Assembly (NCBI GenBank): GCA_025769875.1
Contig: JAGFNK010000896.1
Coordinates: 1-18,855 of the forward strand
Source: Russula earlei
Taxonomy: Eukaryota; Basidiomycota; Agaricomycetes; Russulales; Russulaceae
DNA length: 18,855 bases
Reading direction: 5' to 3'
The stretch's first letter is position 1; each line of letters begins with the position of its first letter. Of this stretch, positions 9,466 through 18,855 are shown piece after piece. The notes under the pieces were generated by a model, which was given only the letters and a program-made list of their open reading frames with translations, was not told where the DNA came from and did not search any database. Made by a program: the position numbers and the translations under genes.

Positions 9466-11163
9466 TCACAAACTGCTTCTCAGCGCTGACATATTATTCC
9501 TCTCCAGAAACTCGTGCAGCTCTTGTGCTAGCAAGTATTCAGTACCCCAATGGACTTTTGCACAAAAAATAACCTTACCCACTTCCCGCGGACTGTCTTG
9601 GATAACCTTCGTGTGACCCGAGGGGTGAGTAATGGAGCCCTTGTGCTAAATCAGCCTCACCATGTGCGCCGCCTTCCTGATGAGTGCGTTGGTCGCATTT
9701 TCGGGTCTACGCCACACTCTCTCCTGTGCAAATTCGTCACTACGAAGCACGCTGGCCTCCCAGGACGGTACTATCCACTTCATGGCCAATCCGGTTCTCA
9801 ATCTGCGACAGTGCCAACCACGCCTCGATACGGCCATTTTCATCTGCAAATACTGACGCCTCCTGTACCTGGTTTTCAGCAAGACCCCTCGTGCCGGTCA
9901 CATGCATACCTGGATACTTGTGCACTTGAGGCTGACCCGCCCGCTGGAATCTTCGACGAGAGCATAATCAACGTAGTCCCTAAGTACATCTGGATCCCAT
10001 GTGCCAAAAAACGGAGATTTGCTCATCAAGGAGTATGCTTCGGCCCTGGAGTATGACCATGTGAGAAAGGCGACTCGACTTTTTCAAAAACATCTAGATT
10101 ACCGGCTCGGCCAAACGCTTCGCCGGGGAAGTGCGCCGACCATATATTGTCGTTTGGACTCATCTTGGGGGAAAGACGGAGGCACGATTACAGGGTCGAC
10201 GAGAATAAGGCCCGAGAACGGTGCTGGGGTTGATCGTGCAGCGAGCACCCTGAGAGATTTCACGCGTCAAATGGGATGACTGCTCTTCGGGAAATAGCAG
10301 TACGCACGCAGCACATCCACCAAACGAGTGACCGATGACGACGAGTTGACGTTCAGAAAAACCATGCTTCTCCCGTGCCTCACTGACTCGAGCAGGGACC
10401 CTCGGAAGGTGAGTCGGAAGTGCAGAATCCGTCTTTTCGGGCAGGAAGTTCAATATGAAGTTCAAAATATCACGGGCATGGTCACTCCAAAAGACTGGAA
10501 AGATGTCAATGAAGGATGGAGGTGTAAAGGGGGCAGGTGACCCACATAGGGCCCCGAGCTGCTGCGCGTTGATGAGCCCCGAGTCTCCGTGTTGCACCGC
10601 GTCGAAGGCCCAAACTTCGTCGATTCGGTATCGCTTGTCTTGATCTGAGGCTCGAAACAAATGACGCAGCGTGGACTCGAACGTCTAGGAGAGTCGGGAT
10701 GAAGACACTGCATAAGTTTTAACACTTACTTCCTTGTGCAGGCCATTCGCGTGCAACAGTAAGAGCGTCAAGCCGCGGCCTTACCAGTGCGAACGTAACG
10801 ATTGAGCACGTTCCAAAGAACCCTCGGCTGCGATCCGGAATGGTCCGGTACATGCCGGGCTTGTAGAGAGAGAAGCTCGTTTGTACATTGCTCAACCCGC
10901 ACGCGGCGGTCATCCTTACTTTCGTGATCACGATCAGGAAAGGCAGGTAGAGGGATGAAGGGTGAGGAGCGAGGGAAGGCTGCAGGGATGATATGCGCTG
11001 TGACGGAGTATGCGTCGGTGAAGCGACGATCACGAGACGGGCATGGTAACGCAGGATACGCGAGGGGTTCGGGGGGTGGCAGAAGTGGAAGTAGAGGGGT
11101 TGGTTTGGGGGTTGGGAGTGGTGAATGCCGCTGCTGGCGAGGTCTTGGGATTGAATGGGACAT
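9466..11163 (-). CDS. alpha/beta hydrolase (Lpx1/AKT2-like), frame broken twice
   Basis: Nine exons: 11163-10920, 10859-10730, 10684-10546, 10494-10308, 10249-10103, 10045-9910, 9868-9661, 9606-9579 and 9527-9466; about 426 aa. The core reads LTLLLLHANGLHKE, then VWAFDAVQHGDS and DHARDILNF, and then the nucleophile elbow VIGHSFGGCA (Ser near 228). LILVDPVIVPP and PFFGTWDPDVLRDYV follow, with VWRRPENATN and AAHMV near the end (likely catalytic His). The family includes fungal lipase/esterase-like enzymes such as yeast Lpx1; the substrate is unknown. The protein ends in SSL, at best a weak peroxisomal PTS1-like end. Two one-base breaks are needed to read it: a base seems missing near 10778 (after VLNRYVRTGK), and one seems extra in GGCC at 9784-9787. 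The start is uncertain: the only in-frame ATG (11163) adds a Pro-rich leader before AYSVTAHIIPAAFPR. Confidence 0.88.
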
Positions 11164-11623
11164 TCGGGGAAATTAGCCAGCTGGACGTGTCCGTTATGTA
11201 CGCGTACGCAGGAGCAAGTCCGAGGGGATCCGAGCTCTCGATCACCTCACCTCAGTTCCCTTCGATGCACACGCACGTCCTGACATCGCCCTCTACCAGA
11301 ATGCAAGAAAGCGGTTCGAATCAACAAGTCACTTGCCCATCAGAGCAAAGTACAGCTGCAGTTGGTGATTATCGTACTACATTCGTCATACTCTCAACCA
11401 TCGGTTTCCGTCAAGTTCTATTTCGGACCAGACTGGTCTCTATTTGTTCCCATCATCAAGAGATCGACCTGGTTTCCTCCAATCCTCCAAAGGCTTGCCA
11501 AGATGCGCCATCACGCTGGCCTGGCGGCTCGATCTCACCCGCTTCTTATATCAGGAAGAGGCTATGGTGGAAATCAGCTCATATCATTCGCCTCCACGCT
11601 CCTTACCTGGCATCTTGCCTGCT
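11164..11623. other. divergent promoter region
   Basis: This stretch lies between the starts of the minus-strand hydrolase and the plus-strand peptidase, so it should contain both promoters. Open frames here on either strand lack domains and good splice links. The peptidase frame stays open upstream of 11624 to an ATG at 11444, but that would bury the signal peptide. Confidence 0.5.
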
Positions 11624-14465
11624 ATGTTGTTCGCTCTTTTCAAGCCTTATGGTCTCCTCCCCTCGTTACTCAGTAGCGCGTTGCTCGCTTCCGTGGCAAA
11701 AGCTTACGATCCTTGCGCTAAAATTGGTGGCCTCACCTTCGTTGATCCCGCAGACGCAATAGCTTGCCAAAGGTCAATTCCGTTCAACGAGACAGTTAGA
11801 CAGAATGTCATGTCTGTCGTCTCCCGTGTCTTTGATTTCTACACGTTTGAGGACTTCTACTTGGAGTCCGGCCCACCGTTTCCAGAGACGAGCACAAACA
11901 TACGCAAGCACCTCAAGCTGTTCAACGAGAAGAAATATGCCGTGAGCACGTTTCACGCTCCTTCACTTCCCATCCTGCTTATTGATTTGTCGTCATCCAA
12001 GACCGATTATGACTTTAATCTGGACCTTTGGGCCTTCACGACGCAGCTGAATGACGGACATACCCGTGCGTCCTTTACACCCTACAGTGCCTTAACCTCA
12101 TTCTGTCATCAGGCTGGTACCCAAACTGCTATCTTACCTACCAAAACATTCTGCCTGCTCCTATTGTTCTTCTGGACAAAGGCGTCTTCATCGCCCCGGA
12201 TTCAGTTCAGTTCCTTCGACAACTCGGCAAGGACTTTATCAACTACTTGGAGGCGAAAAACTTCGACTGGAAGCGCTTTGCTGGCGCCAAGGTTCTCGAG
12301 ATTGATGGGTTCCCCGCTCTGAATTACATCGATAAAATCGCCCGCACCGAGTCCGGAAACTTCCTTGACCACAACGTCAGGGTGAACAGCGTCGTCAGCG
12401 GCTATCGGCTTGCTCAGACTTCCTTCTCTCAACGTCTTGGCGACCTTGCCGGGCCGATATTCCTGACACGGACCAGCCTTGACATCGTATTGATCCCCCG
12501 AAACTCAACCACATCTCAACGCGTTGTCTTTCCTTATGTCGCCTCATTAACTGGGACGAATTTCACCGACAAGGCAACATAGTACGACCTCACCCTTCTG
12601 CATTTGCTCGTGCCCTCTCACATCACTTATGTAGCTATTCAAATAATTGTGCCCCGACTAATGAAACAAACGGAGTAGACTTGAGATCTTCTGCCAGTGG
12701 CTCCTCCCAAAGACGACCTATTCTCGCTCGTGCTGCGCGTCTGGACCCAGCGACTAAGCCACGCACGGCTCTCGGTCTCCCTCGACCTTACTTGCCAACT
12801 TTGAACCCTACTGATGGCAGTAGTGGCGTAATAAAGTCCTTTGTTCTTCCCGGAAATAAGACCGGAGTGGTGCGCGGTCTCCTCTGCCATCCAGTATTAA
12901 CATTTACTCGCGCCCGTTTTAGATGTTTGTTGGTTCTTTCGATGGAAATTTCACTCAGTTTCCAAACGATGTAGTGGCCGCTATCAACGACCTTCAGGCA
13001 TCCGGTGTTACGAATCTCTTGATCGACGTGACCAATAACGGGGGTTTGTACGCTTTGTGGTCCGGTATCGAAATGTTGACATCCGCCATCGCAGGTGGAT
13101 TCGTTTGCCTGGGATTGTACCTTCATCAATACCTTGCGGGTTCCAACTTTAGAACCAGGTGCGAATCCTGGATGTGGAAGTAGGAGCGCACTCTGACTGC
13201 TTGGCCTAGCGCGTTCGAGTCGACATCCCGCGCCAACCCACTCGCTCAGAGAATCTTGAGAGCTGATATCCAACAAAACCTTAATAGCACTAACTCCTTC
13301 TATACTGGCGACAATTGTAAGCTCTATTGGGGACTATTTACATGACGAAATAACCTTCGTCGCAGGGCAATTCGTGAATGGCTCAAAGATGAGTCAAACC
13401 GATGACTACAACGACCCATCCGTTCTCTATATTATCAATAACCGTAACGAACCCACGTCGCAGAGGTTCGAGGTAGAGACGATTTCTATTCATCATGGCC
13501 CCAGCCTGACGGATTGACTTGGAACTGCAAAGGATCTTTGTCCGCTGGCCAACGTAACCCTGCCTGAATCCCCGCCTTTTGATTTATCGTATGTGTTGAT
13601 ATTTTTTCTTCCGATCTCATCAAGTTTATCCCTCCCAGTAACGTAGCCATCGGTAAGCGCTTCCTATACGACTTTTATCAGGCGTTGAGGTCGTTTTCCT
13701 AGTCGGGAATGGGAACTGCGCGTCAACCTGTGCGCTCTTTACCACGCTCATGTATGAACTTCACAATACCACGATGGTCGTATTCGGCGGCCATCCGGAC
13801 CTCCCAATCGAATTCAAGGGTGGATATTTTTCTTCCACACTACAGAGATTGACAGATCGTGAATGCTAATATCTGGTCTCCCAGGTATGGCCGGAAACCA
13901 GGTGCTCGAGTGGGCCGAGTTGGATAGTGAAATCAAGACTGCGGGTCTCAAGCAGGTAAGCAGGTCTTATTGTTTCGCAACGCCTCCTTCGCTGACCGTT
14001 CCATGCAGGACCCTCTTGCGCCTCCAGATTTGTACGCCTTTAGTTGATAAGAGGCACGGCTAACCATGGGTCGCAGAATTGTCAACGCAAACATGCGCCA
14101 CAACTGGAGGACTGGTAAGCCGACCCATCCAATCCCCGCCTCGATCTTTGAGAACGAGCTTGCTTTGCAGCTTACAGCTACTTTGATAAGAATACACCAA
14201 TCGCCTACCGCTCCGAGCAACCGCAATGTATGTATTTCCCTTCCCTGGCCGACATATATTGATCCATTTGCCGTACGCAGATCGTTTCCCGTATACGGAG
14301 AAGACATATAACAACCCCCAAAACGTGTGGCTTTTCACGTCCGTATATTTATTTATCACATATCCGCACAACTTGCTGAAGGAGGCCCAGCGAAAAGAAA
14401 CTATTCGGCAACCAATAAATGTAGGCAAACGGGCCCCCGTATCCATCGATGTAATGCGCAAGTGA
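11624..14465 (+). CDS. secreted S41-family (CPAF-like) peptidase
   Basis: Fifteen exons join in frame: 11624-12065, 12113-12581, 12635-12869, 12923-13043, 13095-13158, 13210-13316, 13366-13472, 13533-13588, 13639-13652, 13703-13819, 13885-13955, 14009-14031, 14077-14114, 14171-14227 and 14281-14465; 701 aa. The ATG at 11624 starts a signal peptide (PYGLLPSLLSSALLASVAKA) ending just before YDPCAKIGG. The N-terminal part contains LNDGHTRW (142-149). The catalytic half has LLIDVTNNGGG (around 413-423) and GNGNCASTCALF (540-551), whose Ser 546 is the likely nucleophile. VFGGHPDLPIEFKG follows. This matches the layout of fungal secreted S41 proteins related to CPAF and tail-specific proteases, which cut peptides outside the cell or in the secretory path. 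Several N-glycosylation sites are present. Introns are 45-65 nt. A 48-nt segment from 14341 also has GT..AG ends and keeps frame, so the C-terminus could be 16 residues shorter. No lesions were found. Confidence 0.92.
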
Positions 14466-15780
14466 GGGTCCCCGCTGAGCCCGCCCTCTTTGCATTCGAG
14501 ACGTCGCAACTATCAATACCCATTCGCTCCTTACTTCCCTGCAGTCCTTTCCCGTACCGTCCACATGGACACTTTTTTTCTTCTTCTTCTTTTTGGCCCT
14601 AGGTTGGTCGTCGAATAGGGACAGCGTGTTCTTATACTTATTTATCAGCATTAATGCATCCGAAAGGCAGTAGCGAAGCGAAGTGAGCGAGAGCGGAGAA
14701 GAGTGCAATCTCTCGCTTAGCGCGAGTGTACGACCGTCCATGGCCGCGGCCATCACAAGCGCCATTTGATGCTCTGCCTTCCTTTGCGCTTCTGTACCGT
14801 ATCTCCGTCACCTCTGTTCTCCCTCCCACCAGCGCGTCGTCGTCTGGATCGCTACGTCGGACCCGTCTCGACTGTGAGGATCCGAGAAACTACTCAGCGA
14901 ACGGGGCGCACCATCGCGGCGCTTGATTCGACTCGCGAGCTTCGGACGGCCCTGTGAGAGTACGGAACGGAAGGGGATTATCACATCGAGAGAAGATTCA
15001 GGCTCGGATCGACCGTAACTTGGCGAGAGCCTAAGCGCAACGAGAAAAAGATGGGCTGCGGGAAACCAATCAGCTCGACCATGCCATTTACAAAAAATGG
15101 GCTCTTGGAGCACAGAGACGACGCGGAACATAAATTTATATTTGGAAAAAAAAAAAAAAGGTGGAGCTCCGCGTAGCGTAGATTAGGACCTCCGTCGGAC
15201 GTCGGACGTGGCTACAGTAATGACGAGGTTCATCACTTCATCACATTTGCGATCAATTGCCGGATGATTGCCTGTGACTACAGGTGGATACGTCTACCAG
15301 CAATCGTTCCTCCGTAAGTAGGTACAAGATTCTGGATTCCTTTCGAGCTCCGGGTGTAAAAGCCGATTGCACGTCTCTGGATTCCGTTCTCGTCGGTGGT
15401 AGACACGCAGACCCGAAGCGCAACACGTTTTTGTCGCATGTGAAGCGGGGAGAATGATAATTTGGTTCTTGGTCGCCCCGCCCCAAGTTTTGCGAATGGG
15501 TCACTCGTGACGTGTGAAGGAAGGGCGTGCCGGAGCATGAGCAGATGCAAAAGGAGGGGAGACGGTTGCTTGCGCTATCGGATAGATGGGGAACAAGTCA
15601 CCTCATTGCGCGTGATCCCTAATGACGTGACGGGCTGACGTGCTCCTCCTCACTTGCTGGCTGGTATCAATCGGTCATTTTCGGCACGACAGAGGTAAGG
15701 TTGGGGAGCAAAGTGGCACCCGCGATTGCATATTACATAAACACGTGATCATCCATGGTCCGTGCGCATCTCGTGAACCA
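14466..15780. other. 1.3-kb stretch without a convincing gene
   Basis: I saw no recognisable protein or tRNA. Elements present are a pyrimidine tract at about 14570-14597 (CTT repeats), a tandem GTCGGAC pair at 15194-15207, and an A14 run at 15146-15159. Weak frames exist on the plus strand at 14766-14957 and on the minus strand at 15278-15550, the latter with fairly protein-like composition, but neither shows a domain or a clear splice context. The right end should carry the upstream control region of the U1 gene. Confidence 0.45.
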
Positions 15781-15788
15781 TTTATAAG
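15781..15788 (+). promoter_or_regulatory. TATA-like box of the U1 snRNA gene
   Basis: TTTATAAG lies 28-35 bases before the U1 5' end at 15816, the usual distance for a TATA box. U1 is transcribed by RNA polymerase II. No further upstream element could be assigned. Confidence 0.6.
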
Positions 15789-15815
15789 CTTTCGCGGCCA
15801 GGGTTGAAAATCTTC

Positions 15816-15986
15816 ATACTTACCTTGATGGCATAGATCCCTTCATGTACCTGGGTTTATGGGCCATGAGGGCCTCCCATTGCACGGCGACCCTGTCCTC
15901 AGGGGGAACTTGCGGTTTGTATGGGCTTCGGTTCATGCACCGTCTCAATATTTTCCTGTCCCGCACCGGCCCTCGGGCTGGGCGGG
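15816..15986 (+). ncRNA. U1: U1 spliceosomal snRNA
   Basis: The RNA starts with AUACUUACCU, the sequence that pairs with 5' splice sites and fits the GTAAGT-type donors seen in this window. The rest folds as U1. Helix H pairs GAUGG (15827-15831) with CCGUC (15940-15944). Stem-loop I is a 9-bp stem, 15832-15840 with 15853-15861, closing a 12-nt loop. Stem-loop II carries the loop sequence CCAUUGCAC (15877-15885), as in the U1A-type loop. Stem-loop III ends in a UUCG tetraloop (15927-15930). An Sm site AAUAUUUU (15947-15954) follows, then a GC-rich terminal stem (15960-15964 with 15982-15986). Length is about 171 nt, close to other U1 RNAs. The loop I sequence deviates from the usual U1-70K loop. 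The exact 3' end may extend a few bases, before a T7 run at 15991. Confidence 0.9.
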
Positions 15987-16015
15987 CTCCTTTTTTTGTT
16001 GTTCTTAGGACTATC

Positions 16016-16030
16016 TAACCCTAACCCTAA
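16016..16030. repeat. short interstitial telomere-like repeat
   Basis: TAACCCTAACCCTAA, two and a half copies of the TTAGGG-type telomere unit that is common in filamentous fungi, with no further degenerate copies around it. Confidence 0.75.
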
Positions 16031-16250
16031 AGTATAAAACATTGAATATATTTAACGGTATCAAGTGGTATCCTTTCAATTTTCCTCTCAGAAAAAAGAG
16101 GGGAATATGTGGTACGTGCACGACCACGACGTCCATGTTCTATTTGTCGTTGTAAAGAAAGATCTTGAGCATGTTATCAACCCGATGGTCGACGTGGACT
16201 GCACCGCCAAGATGAATCACGCGGCAATAACGTGTCGAGGTCGGAAATTG

Positions 16251-16264
16251 ACCCCTCCAGGGGT
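16251..16264. repeat. small inverted repeat
   Basis: ACCCCT and AGGGGT face each other across two bases, with TT and AA slightly further out. It could be a palindromic protein-binding site upstream of SET1 or chance. Confidence 0.5.
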
Positions 16265-16509
16265 TAAAGTGGGTCTATGAGGAGGGACACGAGATCGCAA
16301 GCGTTGTCGTCGTCTTGCATACTCCTTTGGAAATAACGAGGAAAGAAAGCGGGAAAGAGAGAAGTGGGCGTTGATTTGAAAGATGCGCAAAACGAGTGTC
16401 AACAAGTGGAGGAGCACCAGGAACAAGGTTGGCCGAGGGGGTCCATCAACTACGCCTTTGACGATATTCGCTCCTCTCCTCGACAACGTCGGCCAGTTTT
16501 GGCTCGACA

Positions 16510-18855
16510 ATGTCAGGCAAGGCTCCTCCCACCGGTCCACGAGCTCTATTAAATTCACTAAATGGCGTCCCTTCCAAGCGTCATCCACCCCAATCTGACC
16601 TTTCTTCCTCTCCTTACCCGCCCTCTTCCACTTCCTCTCCCCCTTCATCGTCCTCCCCACCTCTCATCAATCGCATAGGTGCACCCCCACCAACGGGCCC
16701 ACGGAGCTTACTCAATGGCAACACGCAAACAAGAACGCCAAGCCTACTCTCAATGGCCACGCCAATCCCCTTACAAGCCAGACGAGACCACCCCCACTGG
16801 GCCCAGTACCATGCAACAGAAACCACCTCACAAGGGTAAGCAAGTTGAGATCAAATGGAGCGAACAAGGCTCTCGCCAGCACCGTGAGCTTCTCCCATTC
16901 TTTCTCGGTGTGCTTGTCACTCAAAACTCCTCTCCCTTTGCCCAAAGTCGCCGCACCTCGCTCGCAGATCCTAGTCCATCCTCCAGCGCGGCACGCCCCG
17001 ACCCAGCTTGCTGCGCCAAATCTTAACGGAAAGACTTCTTCAGGCTGGTCATCGAGTTTTTTCGACGATTGCACAACCCGTTCCTCTTGGTCCTCGGTCC
17101 GCTCCGTCTTCCCATTCGAATCGCGAGCGCCAATCCTCCTCAACCGTCCTCAGAACCCCGCCCCCGCCCCCACCATCCATCACTACACCTCCGCCACCCC
17201 CACCATCTATACGCCACCACCCCCTCCTCCCCCGTCTGAGAGCCCCTCCCCCACCTCCGGCCGCCCCCGTTCGATGGTCATCCACCACCCCACCCCTAAC
17301 AGAACCTCACCTCGTCCTGGTTCGGCACATCCCCTTTCACTTCCTGACCATCCCAATTCCCCACGACTACATTCCCCGACGACGCCCCTTCCCCCTCTTC
17401 AAAAGTCGCCAACTACACATTACCTCCTTCTCATCCGCACCACCCTCTGCCACCGTCAATCTCTCCACCGCCACCACCCCCGCCCCCAACCTCTCAACCG
17501 CCGCGCGCCACCTTCGATTCAGAGTCGGGGCCATCAACACCGATTTATTCACTTCCAACACCCCCACCTTCCCTACCACCCCCGCCTTCGACAACATCAC
17601 GGACGCATCGACCCGCTTCATCATCGCCATCCGTCCCAAGCATTCGGATACCTCTTCCGCCCCGCCCCAACACCTCCCGCTTATCTGTAACTTCGTCGGT
17701 CAAGGTTGCTTCGCCCGCGCGATCACCACGTCCCCATTCTTCGTCCAGGCCTTCGTCACCCCACGCCCCCCCGCAGCACGAGACTCCTCTCCGGCCGTTT
17801 TATAACACTCTCCCTGCCGCCCTGGCCGCCTGCGCGATCGGAGTATCCATCCGAAAGGAATTTCAAGATCCTGTTCGATCTGCTATCGACAAGGACAGGG
17901 ACCTGAAATTCGCGCTGCTTATGGACAAGGTTCGAGAGGCGGGCGTGGCTGGAACAAGGATAAAAACGAAAGGCGGGAAAGAGACGCTTCTGAGATTCGA
18001 TGGAGAGGTCGTACGTGGAGAGCCCCAAGTCGTGTTGACGGACCCAAGGAGGGCAGGAGGATTCAGGAGGCCAGTCAGTCTTCGGCCTTTCAGAACAGAG
18101 TTGTACGAAGTCAAGTATGAGGTCCGTGATATACTTTTATTCCGTATACCTAGCACATCTGATTCGGCGTCCTTCAGCACGACGAAAATTCTACTGGCCC
18201 TCCGCCTCCTACTTCGGTCTTGGTTACCAACGTTCCCCATTAGCGCCAAAGGAACAGATCCGAAGGCACTTTTCTGCGTATGGCCCAATCCTCGTCTTTG
18301 AACCTCAAGTAGACAAGGCTACGGGTGGTGCGCTCGGTATCATTTCATCAAGTTTGGTACACATGCGGAGGCTGCCCGGTGCGTCGAGCGCGAACATGGT
18401 CGGAAGCTTGGGCCTGCCATGCTGGGACTCAATGTCAGCGGCGAAGACTTCGAGATGAAAGTGGGTTTGATGGTGAGCGTAAGCGGCTACGGGCGGTATT
18501 ACATGAGCTGGAAGAACGTAAGCGGCTGAAGCGTGCAACGCCCATGCCCTCGCATGGCCTTCAAACGCCACCCACTCCCTGGCACAGTTCACACCCAGCG
18601 CGCTGGCTTCTTATACCTCTTCGCACCTTCGTACACAGGCCAACACTACATCTTCCTCACCTGCTGCATCAAGCCATCCGACAGTCGGTCATGGGCACGG
18701 CCTTCCACCCAAGCCGGCCACACCTTCAAGCTCACAAGCGAATGGCAGCTTCACGGGCGGACCGTGGCACCCATGAGTGGCCGCGTGCGCCGGCCACCAC
18801 CGGCTTTGGTCACGCGCCGGCGGGGCAGCAGTATACAAAGCACGACCCCATTTGC
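16510..18855 (+). CDS. SET1: SET1 histone H3K4 methyltransferase, N-terminal part, frame-interrupted
   Basis: The ATG at 16510 starts MSGKAPPTGPRALLN, with a second copy of the motif (APPPTGPRSLLN) at about 16679-16715. A Ser/Pro-rich region and long poly-Pro stretches follow. Two introns are clear: 16884-16947 (GTGAGC..AAAG) and 18122-18177. Before the second lies FYNTLPAALAACAIG, then a charged segment ending LYEVKYE. After it comes TGPPPPTSVLVTNVP and an RRM-like domain (IRRHFSAYGPILVFEP, DKATGGALGI, FGTHAEAARCVEREHGRKLG). This order matches basidiomycete SET1, the COMPASS subunit that methylates histone H3 Lys4; the catalytic SET domain would lie past the window edge. Reading the protein requires frame changes near 16791-16795, 18235-18238, 18343-18345, 18469 and 18588, each consistent with one missing base, plus an unresolved change between about 17290 and 17410. 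It may be a sequencing artefact or a damaged copy. Confidence 0.8.

Larger units (their letters stand above)
15991..16509. other. intergenic stretch between U1 and SET1
   Basis: It begins with a T-run just after U1, then the telomere-like repeat, then AT-rich sequence (TATAAAAC at about 16033). The rest likely includes the SET1 promoter and 5' untranslated region. No open frame with domain features. Confidence 0.5.

Noticed and set aside
11304..11330. GGTTCGAATC resembling a tRNA T-loop
   Set aside because: No matching A box, anticodon arm or acceptor stem can be found upstream.
14726..14957. Short plus-strand frames rich in Arg and Ser
   Set aside because: No domain, no consistent splice structure, and the three frames are equally plausible.
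15278..15550. 90-residue minus-strand frame with fairly balanced composition
   Set aside because: No recognisable family and no partner exon; too weak to list as a gene.
15991..15997. T7 run after U1 as an RNA polymerase III terminator
   Set aside because: U1 is a polymerase II transcript with an Sm site; the T-run is probably incidental.

Overview
The window looks like the nuclear genome of a filamentous basidiomycete, probably an Agaricomycete. Genes are dense and intron-rich, introns are about 41-75 nt with GT..AG ends, and the protein families are typical fungal ones (RSC7, SET1, a CPAF-like S41 peptidase, an Lpx1/AKT2-type alpha/beta hydrolase). The organism call is an inference. I joined the exons by hand from splice signals, reading phase and remembered family patterns; no alignment was run.

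Left part (1-4298): a possible gene start running off the left edge on the minus strand, a short terminal exon of an unrecognised plus-strand gene (1430-1744), and a sharply CpG-depleted block of about 1.8 kb (roughly 2140-3936). That block carries the decayed C-terminal part of a SWIM zinc-finger, Mutator-like transposase (2292-3524), with an intact intron and one in-frame stop.

Middle (4299-11163, all minus strand): RSC7/Npl6, a subunit of RSC/SWI-SNF-type chromatin remodellers (4 exons, 673 aa, intact); a single-pass membrane protein with a long disordered cytoplasmic tail and an LPxY motif (3 exons, 741 aa, intact); and an alpha/beta hydrolase with a GHSFGG nucleophile elbow (9 exons) whose frame is broken twice by single-base changes.

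Right part (11624-18855, plus strand): a secreted S41/CPAF-like peptidase with 15 exons, two of them only 14 and 23 nt (701 aa, intact); about 1.3 kb without a convincing gene; a U1 snRNA gene at 15816-15986 with a TATA-like box, the 5'-splice-site-binding sequence, helix H, stem-loops I-IV and an Sm site; a short telomere-like repeat; and the N-terminal part of a SET1 histone H3K4 methyltransferase. SET1 runs off the right edge and its reading frame is interrupted by at least five apparent single-base losses.

These genes do not form an operon or cluster with one pathway. RSC7 and SET1 are both chromatin regulators, but that proximity may be chance. I saw no clear novel multi-gene system. The most useful results are the U1 gene, the mutated transposon remnant, the exon reconstructions, and the clustered frame lesions in the hydrolase and SET1.
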